From assembly GCF_965224175.1 (NCBI RefSeq), contig NZ_OZ245041.1, positions 5,208,001 to 5,272,000 on the forward strand: 64,000 nucleotides of DNA, written 5' to 3'. Below the pieces are notes generated by a model. It did not search any database. It was not told where the DNA came from and worked only from the letters and a program-made list of their open reading frames with translations. Made by a program: the position numbers and the translations under genes. The stretch is from Kordia sp965224175. Its GTDB lineage: Bacteria > Bacteroidota > Bacteroidia > Flavobacteriales > Flavobacteriaceae. Below, one piece after another: positions 18,417 to 27,667 of the stretch; position 1 is the stretch's first letter, and each line of letters opens with the position of its first letter.

Positions 18417-19510
18417 TGAGATATCTATATAAAATAATAATACCATGTATAATCATAGTGATTTATGCATGTGCAAGTGATGACAATGCCACTCCAACTG
18501 AAACACCTAATTTTCAGGTGCAAAGTTTAGTTAGAGATATTACGAATCAACATATTATTCCTAATGTAGCGGTATTTTCTAATCAAGTGAATATTTTAGA
18601 GTTAGAAATTAATAATTATGTGGCAAATCCTACCGAAAATAGACTCGAATCTGTTAGAAATCAATGGCGTTCTACTGCGCTTGCATATGCAAAAGTATAT
18701 ACATTTAACATAGGACAAGTACGTGATCAATTTATGCATCAAGCTTTGTATAATTGGCCAATTATGACAACTGCTGTTGAGAACTTCATTGTAAATCCTA
18801 CAGAAATAACAGAAACTTATGTGCAAAATTTGAGTCCGCAAGCAAAAACATTATCAACATTAGAGTATTTACTCTATAAAACGACTGATCTAGCTACAAC
18901 AAATACAGAATATGTGAATTCTGAAAATAGAAGAAAATATCTAGAATTTACAGGAAAAGAACTCAAGGCACAAGCAACACGTTTGGTGAATATTTGGAGT
19001 GCTCCCGCTGATAATTATAGCACAACTTTTATAGAAAGTACTGAAACAGGAATTGATGGTTCTTTTAATCTTCTGTATAACGGCTTATACAATTTAATTG
19101 ATACAGGAAAGGTCACTAAAATAGGAAAGCCAGCAGGTTTAGAGAATTCTCAAAATACCAATCCAGAACTTACACAAGCGTACTTTAGTAATACTTCTTT
19201 AGCAATTTTAAAAGAAAATATAGAAAGTGTTGAAGATGTGTATTTTAATACACAAGGTTTAGGGATTTCAGATTATGTTTCACATGTGGCTGATAATGAG
19301 GTTTTAAACACAGCAGTACAAACAAAAATTAATGAAGTAAATGTTGCGATTGATGCGATTCAAGCACCATTATTTGATGCCATTACTTCCAATCCAAATG
19401 CGGTTGCAAACTTACACCAAAAGTTAAACGAGTTAGGAATATTGTTTAGCGTAGATGTTCGTAGTGTTTTATCTATTACCATTACATCTACTGACAACGA
19501 TGGTGATTAA
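18416..19510 (+). CDS. second imelysin-family lipoprotein
   Basis: A 364-residue lipoprotein (lipobox IYAC) with a divergent imelysin fold. The region LEYLLYKTTDLATTNTEYVN replaces the clear HxxE motif seen in the first copy, so its metal site may differ. The TAATG junction with the di-haem gene shows translational coupling. The pair of imelysins around a DUF1111 protein is a recurring arrangement in marine bacteroidetes; the exact substrate is unknown. Confidence 0.85.
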   Translation: MRYLYKIIIPCIIIVIYACASDDNATPTETPNFQVQSLVRDITNQHIIPNVAVFSNQVNILELEINNYVANPTENRLESVRNQWRSTALAYAKVYTFNIGQVRDQFMHQALYNWPIMTTAVENFIVNPTEITETYVQNLSPQAKTLSTLEYLLYKTTDLATTNTEYVNSENRRKYLEFTGKELKAQATRLVNIWSAPADNYSTTFIESTETGIDGSFNLLYNGLYNLIDTGKVTKIGKPAGLENSQNTNPELTQAYFSNTSLAILKENIESVEDVYFNTQGLGISDYVSHVADNEVLNTAVQTKINEVNVAIDAIQAPLFDAITSNPNAVANLHQKLNELGILFSVDVRSVLSITITSTDNDGD

Positions 19511-19557
19511 CTGAAAGTTTATTAGTTTATTTTTCAGTTGTTTTTAACAGTCAAACG

Positions 19558-19588
19558 AAAAAGACCTGCCATAGAGCAGGTCTTTTTT
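19558..19588. terminator. bidirectional terminator between the imelysin operon and purL
   Basis: AAAAAGACCTGC, loop, GCAGGTCTTTTTT. It lies between convergent genes and can serve both. Confidence 0.85.
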
Positions 19589-19615
19589 ATGTATAAATTT
19601 ATAGATGTAAATACA

Positions 19616-22600
19616 TTACTTATTCTTTGCTTCAATCCATAATCTTGCATTGACAAACGCTTCTAACCAAGGAGAAACTTCGTCTTTTCTTCCTGCCGGA
19701 TAGTTTGCCCAATTCCATTGAAAAGTAGAGCGTTCTATATGTGGCATGGTTACCAAATGTCTTCCTGTTGCATCGCACATCATAGCTGTATTAAAGTCAG
19801 AACCATTTGGATTTGAAGGATATCCTTCATAACCATACTTTGCTACAATATTATATTGATCTTCGCTATATGGAAGTTTAAATTTTCCTTCTCCATGAGA
19901 AATCCAAACACCTAAAGTAGTACCTGCCAATGTAGAAAGCATTACAGAATTATTCTCTTGTACTTTTACAGAAGTAAATGCGCTTTCGTGTTTTTGAGAA
20001 TCGTTATACGTCATTTTTCCATGTTCTTCATGAATTGGATTGATGACTTCCAATTCCATAAATAATTGACAACCATTACAGATTCCTACAGACAAAGTAT
20101 CTTCTCGCTTAAAGAAGTTTTTCAAGGCTGTATTTGCCTTTTCATTGTATAAAAATGCACCAGCCCAACCTTTAGCCGAACCTAATACATCTGAGTTAGA
20201 AAATCCGCCAACAGCACCAATAAACTGAATATCTTCTAAAGTTTCACGTCCTGAAATTAAATCAGTCATATGAACATCTTTTACATCAAAACCAGCTAAA
20301 TACATCGCATTCGCCATTTCGCGTTCAGAATTTGAACCTTTTTCACGAATAATGGCTGCTTTTGGCTTCTCGACTGCGCTCGAAGTGACATCTTTCAATT
20401 TCCCTGTGAAATCTTTAGGAAATGTATATTGTAATGGCTGATTCTTATAGTTATCATAACGATCTTTAGCCAAACCATTTGCCGTTTGTTTTTGATCGAG
20501 TAGGAAAGAGGTTTTATACCAAGTATCTCTTGTTGAGGCAACATCAAACGTAAAACTTTCGTCATTGTTTTTAATGTTCACTACCGCAGCATCAGTTACG
20601 TTTCCAATGTTGAAAAATTCGATATTATTTTCGTTCAGTGTAGTTTCAATAGAAGCATCTGCCTGAAAAACAATTCCTGTATTTTCAGCAAATAATACTT
20701 TAATAGGATCTTCTTCGCCTAAACCTGAAATATCTAGATTTGCGCCTAAATTTACATCTGCAAAGCACATTTCTAGCAATGTTGTGATCAATCCGCCAGA
20801 AGCGACATCGTGTCCCGCAACAATTTTATCGTCTTTAATTAAATTTTGAATGGTATCAAAAACAGTTTTTACATACGCTGCATTTGTTACGCTTGGAGCT
20901 TCATTTCCAATTGCATTAAGCGTTTGGTTGAACGAACTTCCTCCTAATTTAAATTCGTCTTGTGAGATGTTTATATAGTATATGTTTCCGCCATTTTTTT
21001 GTAAAACTGGCTCTACTACTTTGCTTATTTCATTACAGTTCGCTGCCGCAGAAATAACTACAGTTCCTGGGGAAATTACGTCTCCATCAGGATATTTTTG
21101 TTTCATTGACAAGGAATCCTTTCCGGTTGGAACGTTAATTCCTAAAGCTATAGAAAATTCAGAAATCGCCTGAACCGCCTCATATAGACGTGCATCTTCA
21201 CCTTCATTTTTACATGGCCACATCCAGTTTGCAGACAATGAAACACTTTGCAATCCATCCTTTAATGGCGCCCAAATGATGTTTGTTAAGGCTTCTGTAA
21301 TTGAATTACGACTTCCTGCTACAGGATTTATCAATCCAGAAATTGGAGAATGTCCAATAGAGGTTGCAATTCCTTCTTTTCCGTTGTAGTCGAGTGCCAT
21401 AACACCAACATTATTCAACGGAATTTGCAAAGCACCAACACATTGTTGTTTGGCAACTTTTCCACCAACACAACGGTCAACTTTATTCGTTAACCAGTCT
21501 TTACAAGCAACAGCTTCTAACTGTAATACTTGGTCAAGGTAAATGTGTATATTTTTAGTTTTATATCGTGGATTTTTATAATTACGAGCAACAGTAGTGT
21601 CTGTCATGATCGTTTTTGGCGAACTTCCAAACATATCTCTTAATGCTAAATCCATAGGTTTATCACCTTTTGTAGCAGATTCAAATGTAAAACGATCGTC
21701 ACCTGTTACATCTCCAACTGTATACATTGGAGAACGTTCACGCTCAGCAATTTTATTTAGTGTTTCAATGTGTTCATCGGCAATCACCAATCCCATACGT
21801 TCTTGCGATTCGTTTCCGATGATTTCTTTGGCAGATAAAGTTGGATCGCCTACAGGCAATTTGTCCAAATCAATTTTTCCACCAGTTTCTTCTACCAATT
21901 CCGATAAACAATTTAAATGTCCACCAGCACCGTGATCGTGAATAGAAACGATGTAATTTTCATCACTTTCTACCATACCACGAATTGCATTTGCAGCACG
22001 TTTTTGCATTTCTGGATTGGAACGTTGTACTGCGTTGAGTTCAATTCCTGTTGAGAAAGCTCCAGTATCTGCAGACGAAACTGCTGCGCCACCCATTCCA
22101 ATTCGGTAGTTTTCTCCACCAAGAATCACGACTTTATCACCAGTTTTTGGTACGTCTTTTATGGCTTGTGAAGCTTTTCCGTAGCCAATTCCACCAGCTT
22201 GCATGATAACTTTGTCGTAACCTAATCTTCTTGCTTTTGCAGTACTTGATGCTGCATTTTCTTCATGTTCAAACGTTAAAACAGAACCACAAATTAGTGG
22301 TTGACCGAATTTGTTTCCAAAGTCTGAAGCTCCGTTAGACGCTTTGATTAAGATATCCATTGGTGTTTGGTATAACCAATCTCTAGCTTCAAATTTTTCT
22401 TCCCAAAATCTCCCTTTTTCTAAGCGAGAATACGAAGTCATATATACTGCTGTTCCTGCTAAAGGTAATGAACCTTGTCCGCCAGCAAGTCGGTCGCGAA
22501 TTTCTCCACCAGAACCTGTTGCAGCTCCATTAAAAGGTTCAACAGTTGTTGGGAAATTGTGAGTTTCCGCTTTAAGCGAAATTACAGATTCAAATTCTTG

Positions 22601-23305
22601 CGTTTCGTAAAAGTCTGGTTTGTCTGCTGTTTTAGGAGCAAACTGTTCTACTTTTGGGCCTTTTATAAAAGCTACATTGTCTTTATATGCAGAAACAATA
22701 TCGTTTGGATGTTGTTTCGATGTTTCTTTGATGAGTTTAAAAAGTGATGTTGGTTTTTCTTCGCCATCAATTACAAACGTTCCGTTGAAAATTTTGTGTC
22801 GGCAGTGTTCTGAGTTTACCTGTGAAAATCCGAATACTTCAGAATCAGTTAATTTTCTACCTAGTTTTTCAGAAAGTTGATTTAGGTATTCAATTTCTTC
22901 TTCACTAAGTGCTAAACCTTCTTGCTCATTGTACGCTGCGATATCATCGATATCTAAAATTGCTTCCGGCTCAATATCAATGGTAAATGTAGTTTGGTGT
23001 AAACCATTGAATTTTTGAAAAATCATCGGATCAAAATCAGAGAAATCTTCCGCAACAGCTTTAAACTCCTCAATACGAATAATGCCTTCAACGCCCATAT
23101 TTTGGGTAATTTCTACGGCATTTGTACTCCAAGGTGTAATCATTGCGGCTCTAGGACCAACAAAAAAAGCATCCAATGATGCTTGTTCGATTTTAGAAGT
23201 GTTGCCAAAAAGCCAGTTTAACTTTGCAACGTTTTCTGTTGATAATTCTTTTGCTGTTTGTACAGCAAATACTTTGCTGTTTACGTTTCCAAAGAAATGA
23301 ATCAT
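19616..23305 (-). CDS. purL: phosphoribosylformylglycinamidine synthase, single-chain
   Basis: A 1229-residue enzyme of purine synthesis converting FGAR to FGAM with ATP and glutamine. The N-terminal half has the PurS/linker and synthase regions (GFSQVNSEHCRHKIFNG; ETHNFPTTVEPFNGAATGSG), and the C-terminal glutaminase has the nucleophile in SVGICNGCQLFMEL with SHGEGKF and PHIERSTFQW. The size matches the fused type (E. coli about 1295). The linker between synthase and glutaminase, near residue 973, is encoded by a dispersed flavobacterial repeat in frame (20366-20390), which is odd for a core gene. Confidence 0.97.
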   Translation of the reverse strand: MIHFFGNVNSKVFAVQTAKELSTENVAKLNWLFGNTSKIEQASLDAFFVGPRAAMITPWSTNAVEITQNMGVEGIIRIEEFKAVAEDFSDFDPMIFQKFNGLHQTTFTIDIEPEAILDIDDIAAYNEQEGLALSEEEIEYLNQLSEKLGRKLTDSEVFGFSQVNSEHCRHKIFNGTFVIDGEEKPTSLFKLIKETSKQHPNDIVSAYKDNVAFIKGPKVEQFAPKTADKPDFYETQEFESVISLKAETHNFPTTVEPFNGAATGSGGEIRDRLAGGQGSLPLAGTAVYMTSYSRLEKGRFWEEKFEARDWLYQTPMDILIKASNGASDFGNKFGQPLICGSVLTFEHEENAASSTAKARRLGYDKVIMQAGGIGYGKASQAIKDVPKTGDKVVILGGENYRIGMGGAAVSSADTGAFSTGIELNAVQRSNPEMQKRAANAIRGMVESDENYIVSIHDHGAGGHLNCLSELVEETGGKIDLDKLPVGDPTLSAKEIIGNESQERMGLVIADEHIETLNKIAERERSPMYTVGDVTGDDRFTFESATKGDKPMDLALRDMFGSSPKTIMTDTTVARNYKNPRYKTKNIHIYLDQVLQLEAVACKDWLTNKVDRCVGGKVAKQQCVGALQIPLNNVGVMALDYNGKEGIATSIGHSPISGLINPVAGSRNSITEALTNIIWAPLKDGLQSVSLSANWMWPCKNEGEDARLYEAVQAISEFSIALGINVPTGKDSLSMKQKYPDGDVISPGTVVISAAANCNEISKVVEPVLQKNGGNIYYINISQDEFKLGGSSFNQTLNAIGNEAPSVTNAAYVKTVFDTIQNLIKDDKIVAGHDVASGGLITTLLEMCFADVNLGANLDISGLGEEDPIKVLFAENTGIVFQADASIETTLNENNIEFFNIGNVTDAAVVNIKNNDESFTFDVASTRDTWYKTSFLLDQKQTANGLAKDRYDNYKNQPLQYTFPKDFTGKLKDVTSSAVEKPKAAIIREKGSNSEREMANAMYLAGFDVKDVHMTDLISGRETLEDIQFIGAVGGFSNSDVLGSAKGWAGAFLYNEKANTALKNFFKREDTLSVGICNGCQLFMELEVINPIHEEHGKMTYNDSQKHESAFTSVKVQENNSVMLSTLAGTTLGVWISHGEGKFKLPYSEDQYNIVAKYGYEGYPSNPNGSDFNTAMMCDATGRHLVTMPHIERSTFQWNWANYPAGRKDEVSPWLEAFVNARLWIEAKNK
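20366..20390. repeat. dispersed flavobacterial repeat inside purL, in frame
   Basis: The plus-strand core TCGACTGCGCTCGAAG matches, inverted, the repeat at 6780-6800. In purL it encodes SSAVEKP in the linker ahead of the glutaminase domain, without breaking the frame. Confidence 0.6.
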
Positions 23306-23478
23306 TATGTAGTTTTTGTGTGTTGTTGTTTTGAAAAGGCAAATTTAATCTATTTGTTGATATTTTTGCTTAAAATTTAAATGATAATTTAGGAGTTATT
23401 CACATTTAAACTCAGTTGAATGTTAACATTTTGGAATCGTTAATTATAGTACCAATTTTTAAATTAATACTTTAAAAA

Positions 23479-24021
23479 TCATCCTGCGGCTTCATAAGCT
23501 TCTTTAATCCATGATTTTATATCTTCCGAAACAGTTGTCATACTTGTAATGCGAACTCTGTGCGAACACATGGCATTAAAACTTCCTGAATTTTCCAAAA
23601 GATCGGTAGCTGCTTTTCCCTTTAAATTTAAACCGAGATCTAAACGTGTTTTAGTAGATGGTTGAATGATTGCGAATTGTTTTTTACGGCGTACACTTAC
23701 ATAGGCTTTTTTGGGAGAAAATTCAATATCATTTCCAAGCGTTTCAATGTGTGATTTTAGAAGATCGTAAAACGGTTTTAGATTTTGTTTCTTCTCATAT
23801 TGAACTGCCACTAAATCGACGGTTTTAGTTTTATCTTCTTTAGATAAATGTACGATCGTATTCGCAAAACCATGTGTTACACCATGTGCTGTTTTTAGAA
23901 AATTTACAGCTTCAGAATGTTTGGTAAATGTTTTGTCTTTTAAAATTTTAAGCCATTCCTCTAAGGGTTTTCCTGTCTTTTCAGGCATATTGCCAATCAT
24001 TGTTTCTAAAGCTTTGTCCAT
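23479..24021 (-). CDS. DUF4287/DUF5655-domain protein
   Basis: A 180-residue cytosolic protein. The first 65 residues (MIGNMPEKTGKPLEEWLKIL; HGVTHGFANTIVHLS) fit DUF4287; the rest (YDLLKSHIETLGNDIEFSPK; FAIIQPSTKTRLDLGLNL) fits DUF5655. Both are domains of unknown function that are often found together. It stands alone between purL and the bestrophin gene. No catalytic residues are evident. Confidence 0.8.
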   Translation of the reverse strand: MDKALETMIGNMPEKTGKPLEEWLKILKDKTFTKHSEAVNFLKTAHGVTHGFANTIVHLSKEDKTKTVDLVAVQYEKKQNLKPFYDLLKSHIETLGNDIEFSPKKAYVSVRRKKQFAIIQPSTKTRLDLGLNLKGKAATDLLENSGSFNAMCSHRVRITSMTTVSEDIKSWIKEAYEAAG

Positions 24022-24131
24022 AATGCGAAGTTTTTAAAAATAGTTGAGAAAGATATTAATTCTTATCAAAAATAGGAAAAGTATAGTTAGGATGGTTTTT
24101 GTATCTTTCAATAACTAATTCAAACCAATTT

Positions 24132-25235
24132 ATGTATACAAGACGAATATTTCCCATTACCGGTGTATTAAAATGGACGCGACGTCATATTTTTTTATTT
24201 CTAATTTTAGCCACAGTTCCTGTTATTTTCTTTGATGTTTTAGGCATGAAATGGTTTCGAGTACCTTGGCTTCCATTAGGAGTATTGGGTACGGCAGTAG
24301 CCTTTATTGTCAGTTTTAAAAATAATGCTTCGTATGATCGATTATGGGAAGCACGTAAAATTTGGGGAGGAATTGTAAACACATCACGTTCTTGGACAAT
24401 AATGGTGAAGGATTATATTACGAATGATTTTGCATCAAGTGATTTGAATGAAGATGAATTACAAACGATAAAGCGTGAGTTAGTGCATAGGCATGTAGCT
24501 TGGTTGACCGCATTACGTTATCAATTACGAAAAGATAAACCTTGGGAAATGCATTTGAAAAAGAAGCGATCTAACAAGGAATTTCGTTCAAAACAATATA
24601 GAGTATGTGAAGATGAACAACCGATTTCAGAAGTAATTGAGCCTTACATTTCACAAGAAGAATACAATGAGATATTTGCAAAAGGAAATCAAGCTTCACA
24701 ACTTTTAGGAATTCAATCAAAACGACTAAAAGAATTAAAAACGAAAGGATTGATTGATGATTTTCGCCATATGGAAATGACCAATGTTTTGGTAGAGTTT
24801 TATACATTACAAGGAAAAAGTGAACGAATTAAAAACTTTCCGTATCCACGGCAGTTTGCTACCTTGAATTATATTTTCGTTTGGATTTTTATTATTCTTT
24901 TACCGTTTGGAATAATGGATGGTTTTGAAAGTATTGGTGATCATATTTTGACTGATTTGGCATCACATAAATCTAGTTCATCAACAATACACCAAGTACA
25001 AGAATTTATCGCAAGTCATTTTGAATGGTTTTCCATACCATTTAGTACTATGTTAGCTTGGGTTTTTCATACAATGGAAGCAATTGGAGAAAATACAGAA
25101 AATCCATTTGAAGGCGGACCTAACGATGTGCCAATTACAGACATGAGTCGTGGAATAGAAATAGATATCCGACAATTAATTGATGATACAGATATTCCTG
25201 CACCATATGTATGGAAGAATGATATTGTGATGTAG
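24132..25235 (+). CDS. bestrophin-like membrane channel
   Basis: About 367 residues from the ATG at 24132. The N-terminus YTRRIFPITGVLKWTRRHIF, the two hydrophobic helices that follow, and the motif FKNNASYDRLWEARKIWGGI are diagnostic of bacterial bestrophin homologues (RFP-TM/UPF0187), pentameric ion channels of the inner membrane. The C-terminal half has a second pair of hydrophobic segments and NPFEGGPNDVPI, also conserved. An upstream ATG at 24099 would add 11 residues not seen in the family. Confidence 0.9.
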   Translation: MYTRRIFPITGVLKWTRRHIFLFLILATVPVIFFDVLGMKWFRVPWLPLGVLGTAVAFIVSFKNNASYDRLWEARKIWGGIVNTSRSWTIMVKDYITNDFASSDLNEDELQTIKRELVHRHVAWLTALRYQLRKDKPWEMHLKKKRSNKEFRSKQYRVCEDEQPISEVIEPYISQEEYNEIFAKGNQASQLLGIQSKRLKELKTKGLIDDFRHMEMTNVLVEFYTLQGKSERIKNFPYPRQFATLNYIFVWIFIILLPFGIMDGFESIGDHILTDLASHKSSSSTIHQVQEFIASHFEWFSIPFSTMLAWVFHTMEAIGENTENPFEGGPNDVPITDMSRGIEIDIRQLIDDTDIPAPYVWKNDIVM

Positions 25236-25374
25236 AATTGTTAGTTGTGGTATTCGTTCTCTATTTTTCTTCATTTACGCTATAAAAATCTACGTTCGTG
25301 AGTTTTTTTTCTTACAAATATTGCTTTTTGATTACCTTGAGGTATAAAGTTTTAATGAACCAATACCTATTATT

Positions 25375-26043
25375 ATGAGTAAAGAGATACAAATACATTC
25401 TGAAAAGTGTAAAAAAGTAACAAATAAGAGTGCTGCCGAAGAAATTCAAAAACGTTTAAAATGCGGAAATAAGAATTTTATGAAAGGTAAATTAACAAAT
25501 GAACAAGAGATTAATGAACAACGTATACGCTGGGAGAATACACAAAAACCTTTTGCTATTGTTTTAAGTTGTGCAGATAGTAGAGTAATACCTGAACTTA
25601 TTTTTGATACAGAATTAGGAGAATTGTTTGTAGTTCGTGTTGCAGGAAATATAGCGAATATCTCTTCTATTGCTAGTATAGAATATGCAGTGGCAGTACT
25701 TAAATGTAAATATATTTTGGTGTTAGGACATGAAGAGTGCGGAGCAGTTGAAGAAGCTAAAAAAGTAGCCGTAACAGGCAAACCAGCTCCAAGTGATAAT
25801 TTGAATCAGTTAGTAGGGCATATTCTACCAGCAGTGAATACTTGTAAGTGTACATCATCAAAAAGAAAAGAACCATCTTTGAAGAATATAATTATTGAAA
25901 ATACCTATCATAGCGCTAGTGAACTTGTACGTTGTTCTAAAATTCTCCAAAAAGCAGTTCGTAAATCTGGAGTTGAAATTCATACAGGATATTATCATTT
26001 AGCAAGTGGAAAAGTAGAGTTTGATAAAAAATCAAAGTGTTAG
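25375..26043 (+). CDS. beta-class carbonic anhydrase
   Basis: A 222-residue enzyme interconverting CO2 and bicarbonate. The zinc ligands and catalytic dyad are visible: Cys66 and Asp68 in SCADSRVIPE, with Arg70, and His119 and Cys122 in LGHEECGA. The family size is right. It is monocistronic, with a strong terminator shared with fumC. An extra N-terminal stretch of about 20 polar residues precedes the catalytic fold; no secretion signal is seen, so it is cytosolic. Confidence 0.95.
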   Translation: MSKEIQIHSEKCKKVTNKSAAEEIQKRLKCGNKNFMKGKLTNEQEINEQRIRWENTQKPFAIVLSCADSRVIPELIFDTELGELFVVRVAGNIANISSIASIEYAVAVLKCKYILVLGHEECGAVEEAKKVAVTGKPAPSDNLNQLVGHILPAVNTCKCTSSKRKEPSLKNIIIENTYHSASELVRCSKILQKAVRKSGVEIHTGYYHLASGKVEFDKKSKC

Positions 26044-26068
26044 AAAATAGCATCTATATATAAACAAC

Positions 26069-26101
26069 AAAAACCGCATTGAAAGTTCAATGCGGTTTTT
26101 T
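26069..26101. terminator. bidirectional terminator between carbonic anhydrase and fumC
   Basis: AAAAACCGCATTGAA, short loop, TTCAATGCGGTTTTT between convergent genes. Confidence 0.88.
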
Positions 26102-26122
26102 ATATTCTTTAGTTGTAAACAA

Positions 26123-27520
26123 TTATTTCATTGCTCCAACCATATCCTCTGGTTTTACCCATTCGTCATATTCTTCTGGAGTTACGTAGCCTAAATTTAC
26201 AGCTTCTTCGCGTAACGTTGTTCCGTTTTGATGCGCTGTATTTGCAATTTCAGCAGCTTTGTAATATCCTATTTTAGTATTTAAAGCTGTGACTAACATC
26301 AATGAGTTATTTACTAACTCAGTAATTCTTCCGTGATTTGGCTCAATTCCAGCAACACAATTTACATCAAAACTTACACAAGCATCACCTAATAATTGTG
26401 CTGATTGTAATACGTTAGCAATCATCATTGGTTTGAAAACATTTAGTTCGTAATGCCCTTGTGTTCCACCAATAGTTACGGCAACATCATTCCCCATTAC
26501 TTGTGCGCAAACCATTGTAATTGCTTCACATTGTGTTGGATTTACTTTTCCTGGCATGATAGAACTTCCTGGTTCGTTTGCAGGAATGATTAATTCTCCA
26601 ATTCCTGAACGTGGTCCAGAAGCCATCAATCGAATATCATTTGCAATTTTATTGATTGATACCGCCAATTGTTTTAAAGCGCCATGCGTTTCTACCATTG
26701 CATCGTGTGCAGCCAAAGCTTCAAATTTATTTTCAGCAGTGATAAATGGTAATTCTGTAAAACGTGCAATGAACTCAGAAACACGCTTTGCATATCCTTT
26801 TGGGGTGTTTAATCCTGTACCAACAGCAGTTCCACCTAAAGCCAATTCGCTTAAGTGAGGTAAGGTATTTTCTAAGGCTTTTAGTCCGTGATTTAATTGA
26901 GAAACATAACCAGAAAATTCTTGTCCTAAAGTTAATGGTGTTGCATCCATTAAGTGTGTTCTACCAATTTTTACAACATCTTTAAATTCTTCTGATTTCT
27001 TTTTTAACGTATCACGTAATTGTTCAACTCCAGGAATCGTATTTTCTACAATCTTTTTGTAAGCAGCAATGTGCATTCCAGTTGGAAATGTATCATTTGA
27101 TGATTGTGATTTATTTACATCATCATTTGGCTGAATGGTTTTTTCGCCTTCACCAATTACTTTTCCAGCAAGTTGATGTGCTCTGTTGGCAATTACTTCA
27201 TTCACATTCATATTTGACTGCGTTCCAGAACCTGTTTGCCAAACAACTAACGGAAATTGATCGTCGTGTTTTCCTTCTAAGATTTCATCACAAACAGTTG
27301 CGATTAAGTCTCTTTTTTCAATTGGTAATACACCTAATTCACAGTTTGTAAAAGCTGCTGCTTTTTTCAAATATGCAAAACCATATACGACTTCTAGTGG
27401 CATACTAGCTGGTGCGCCAATTTTAAAATTATTTCTTGAGCGTTCTGTTTGTGCTCCCCAAATTTTATCTGCGGGAACTTTTACTTCGCCCATGGTATCT
27501 TTCTCTATTCTATATTCCAT
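26123..27520 (-). CDS. fumC: fumarate hydratase class II
   Basis: A 465-residue TCA-cycle enzyme hydrating fumarate to malate. The superfamily signature GSSIMPGKVNPTQCEA is present, as are the substrate-binding regions SGTQSNMNVNEV and SQSSNDTFPTGMHIA. Length and N-terminus (YRIEKDTMGEVKVPADKIWG) match class II, iron-independent fumarases. Confidence 0.97.
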   Translation of the reverse strand: MEYRIEKDTMGEVKVPADKIWGAQTERSRNNFKIGAPASMPLEVVYGFAYLKKAAAFTNCELGVLPIEKRDLIATVCDEILEGKHDDQFPLVVWQTGSGTQSNMNVNEVIANRAHQLAGKVIGEGEKTIQPNDDVNKSQSSNDTFPTGMHIAAYKKIVENTIPGVEQLRDTLKKKSEEFKDVVKIGRTHLMDATPLTLGQEFSGYVSQLNHGLKALENTLPHLSELALGGTAVGTGLNTPKGYAKRVSEFIARFTELPFITAENKFEALAAHDAMVETHGALKQLAVSINKIANDIRLMASGPRSGIGELIIPANEPGSSIMPGKVNPTQCEAITMVCAQVMGNDVAVTIGGTQGHYELNVFKPMMIANVLQSAQLLGDACVSFDVNCVAGIEPNHGRITELVNNSLMLVTALNTKIGYYKAAEIANTAHQNGTTLREEAVNLGYVTPEEYDEWVKPEDMVGAMK

Positions 27521-27667
27521 AGTTGACTCCTTTATTAGCAGTGCAAAATTACGATTTTTTGTGTGAATGAAAATTAAAAAGGATGAAAAGAAACCATTGA
27601 TTTTATATTTTATGAATCACATTACATTGTACGCTTGTAGAAACATAAAAATAACTTCATATTTTAA

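Noticed and set aside
20982..23300. Several plus-strand open frames of 60-110 codons opposite purL
   Set aside because: Antisense shadows of a certain gene; same for frames opposite fumC, the thiolase, the FadB-like gene and the acyl-CoA dehydrogenase.
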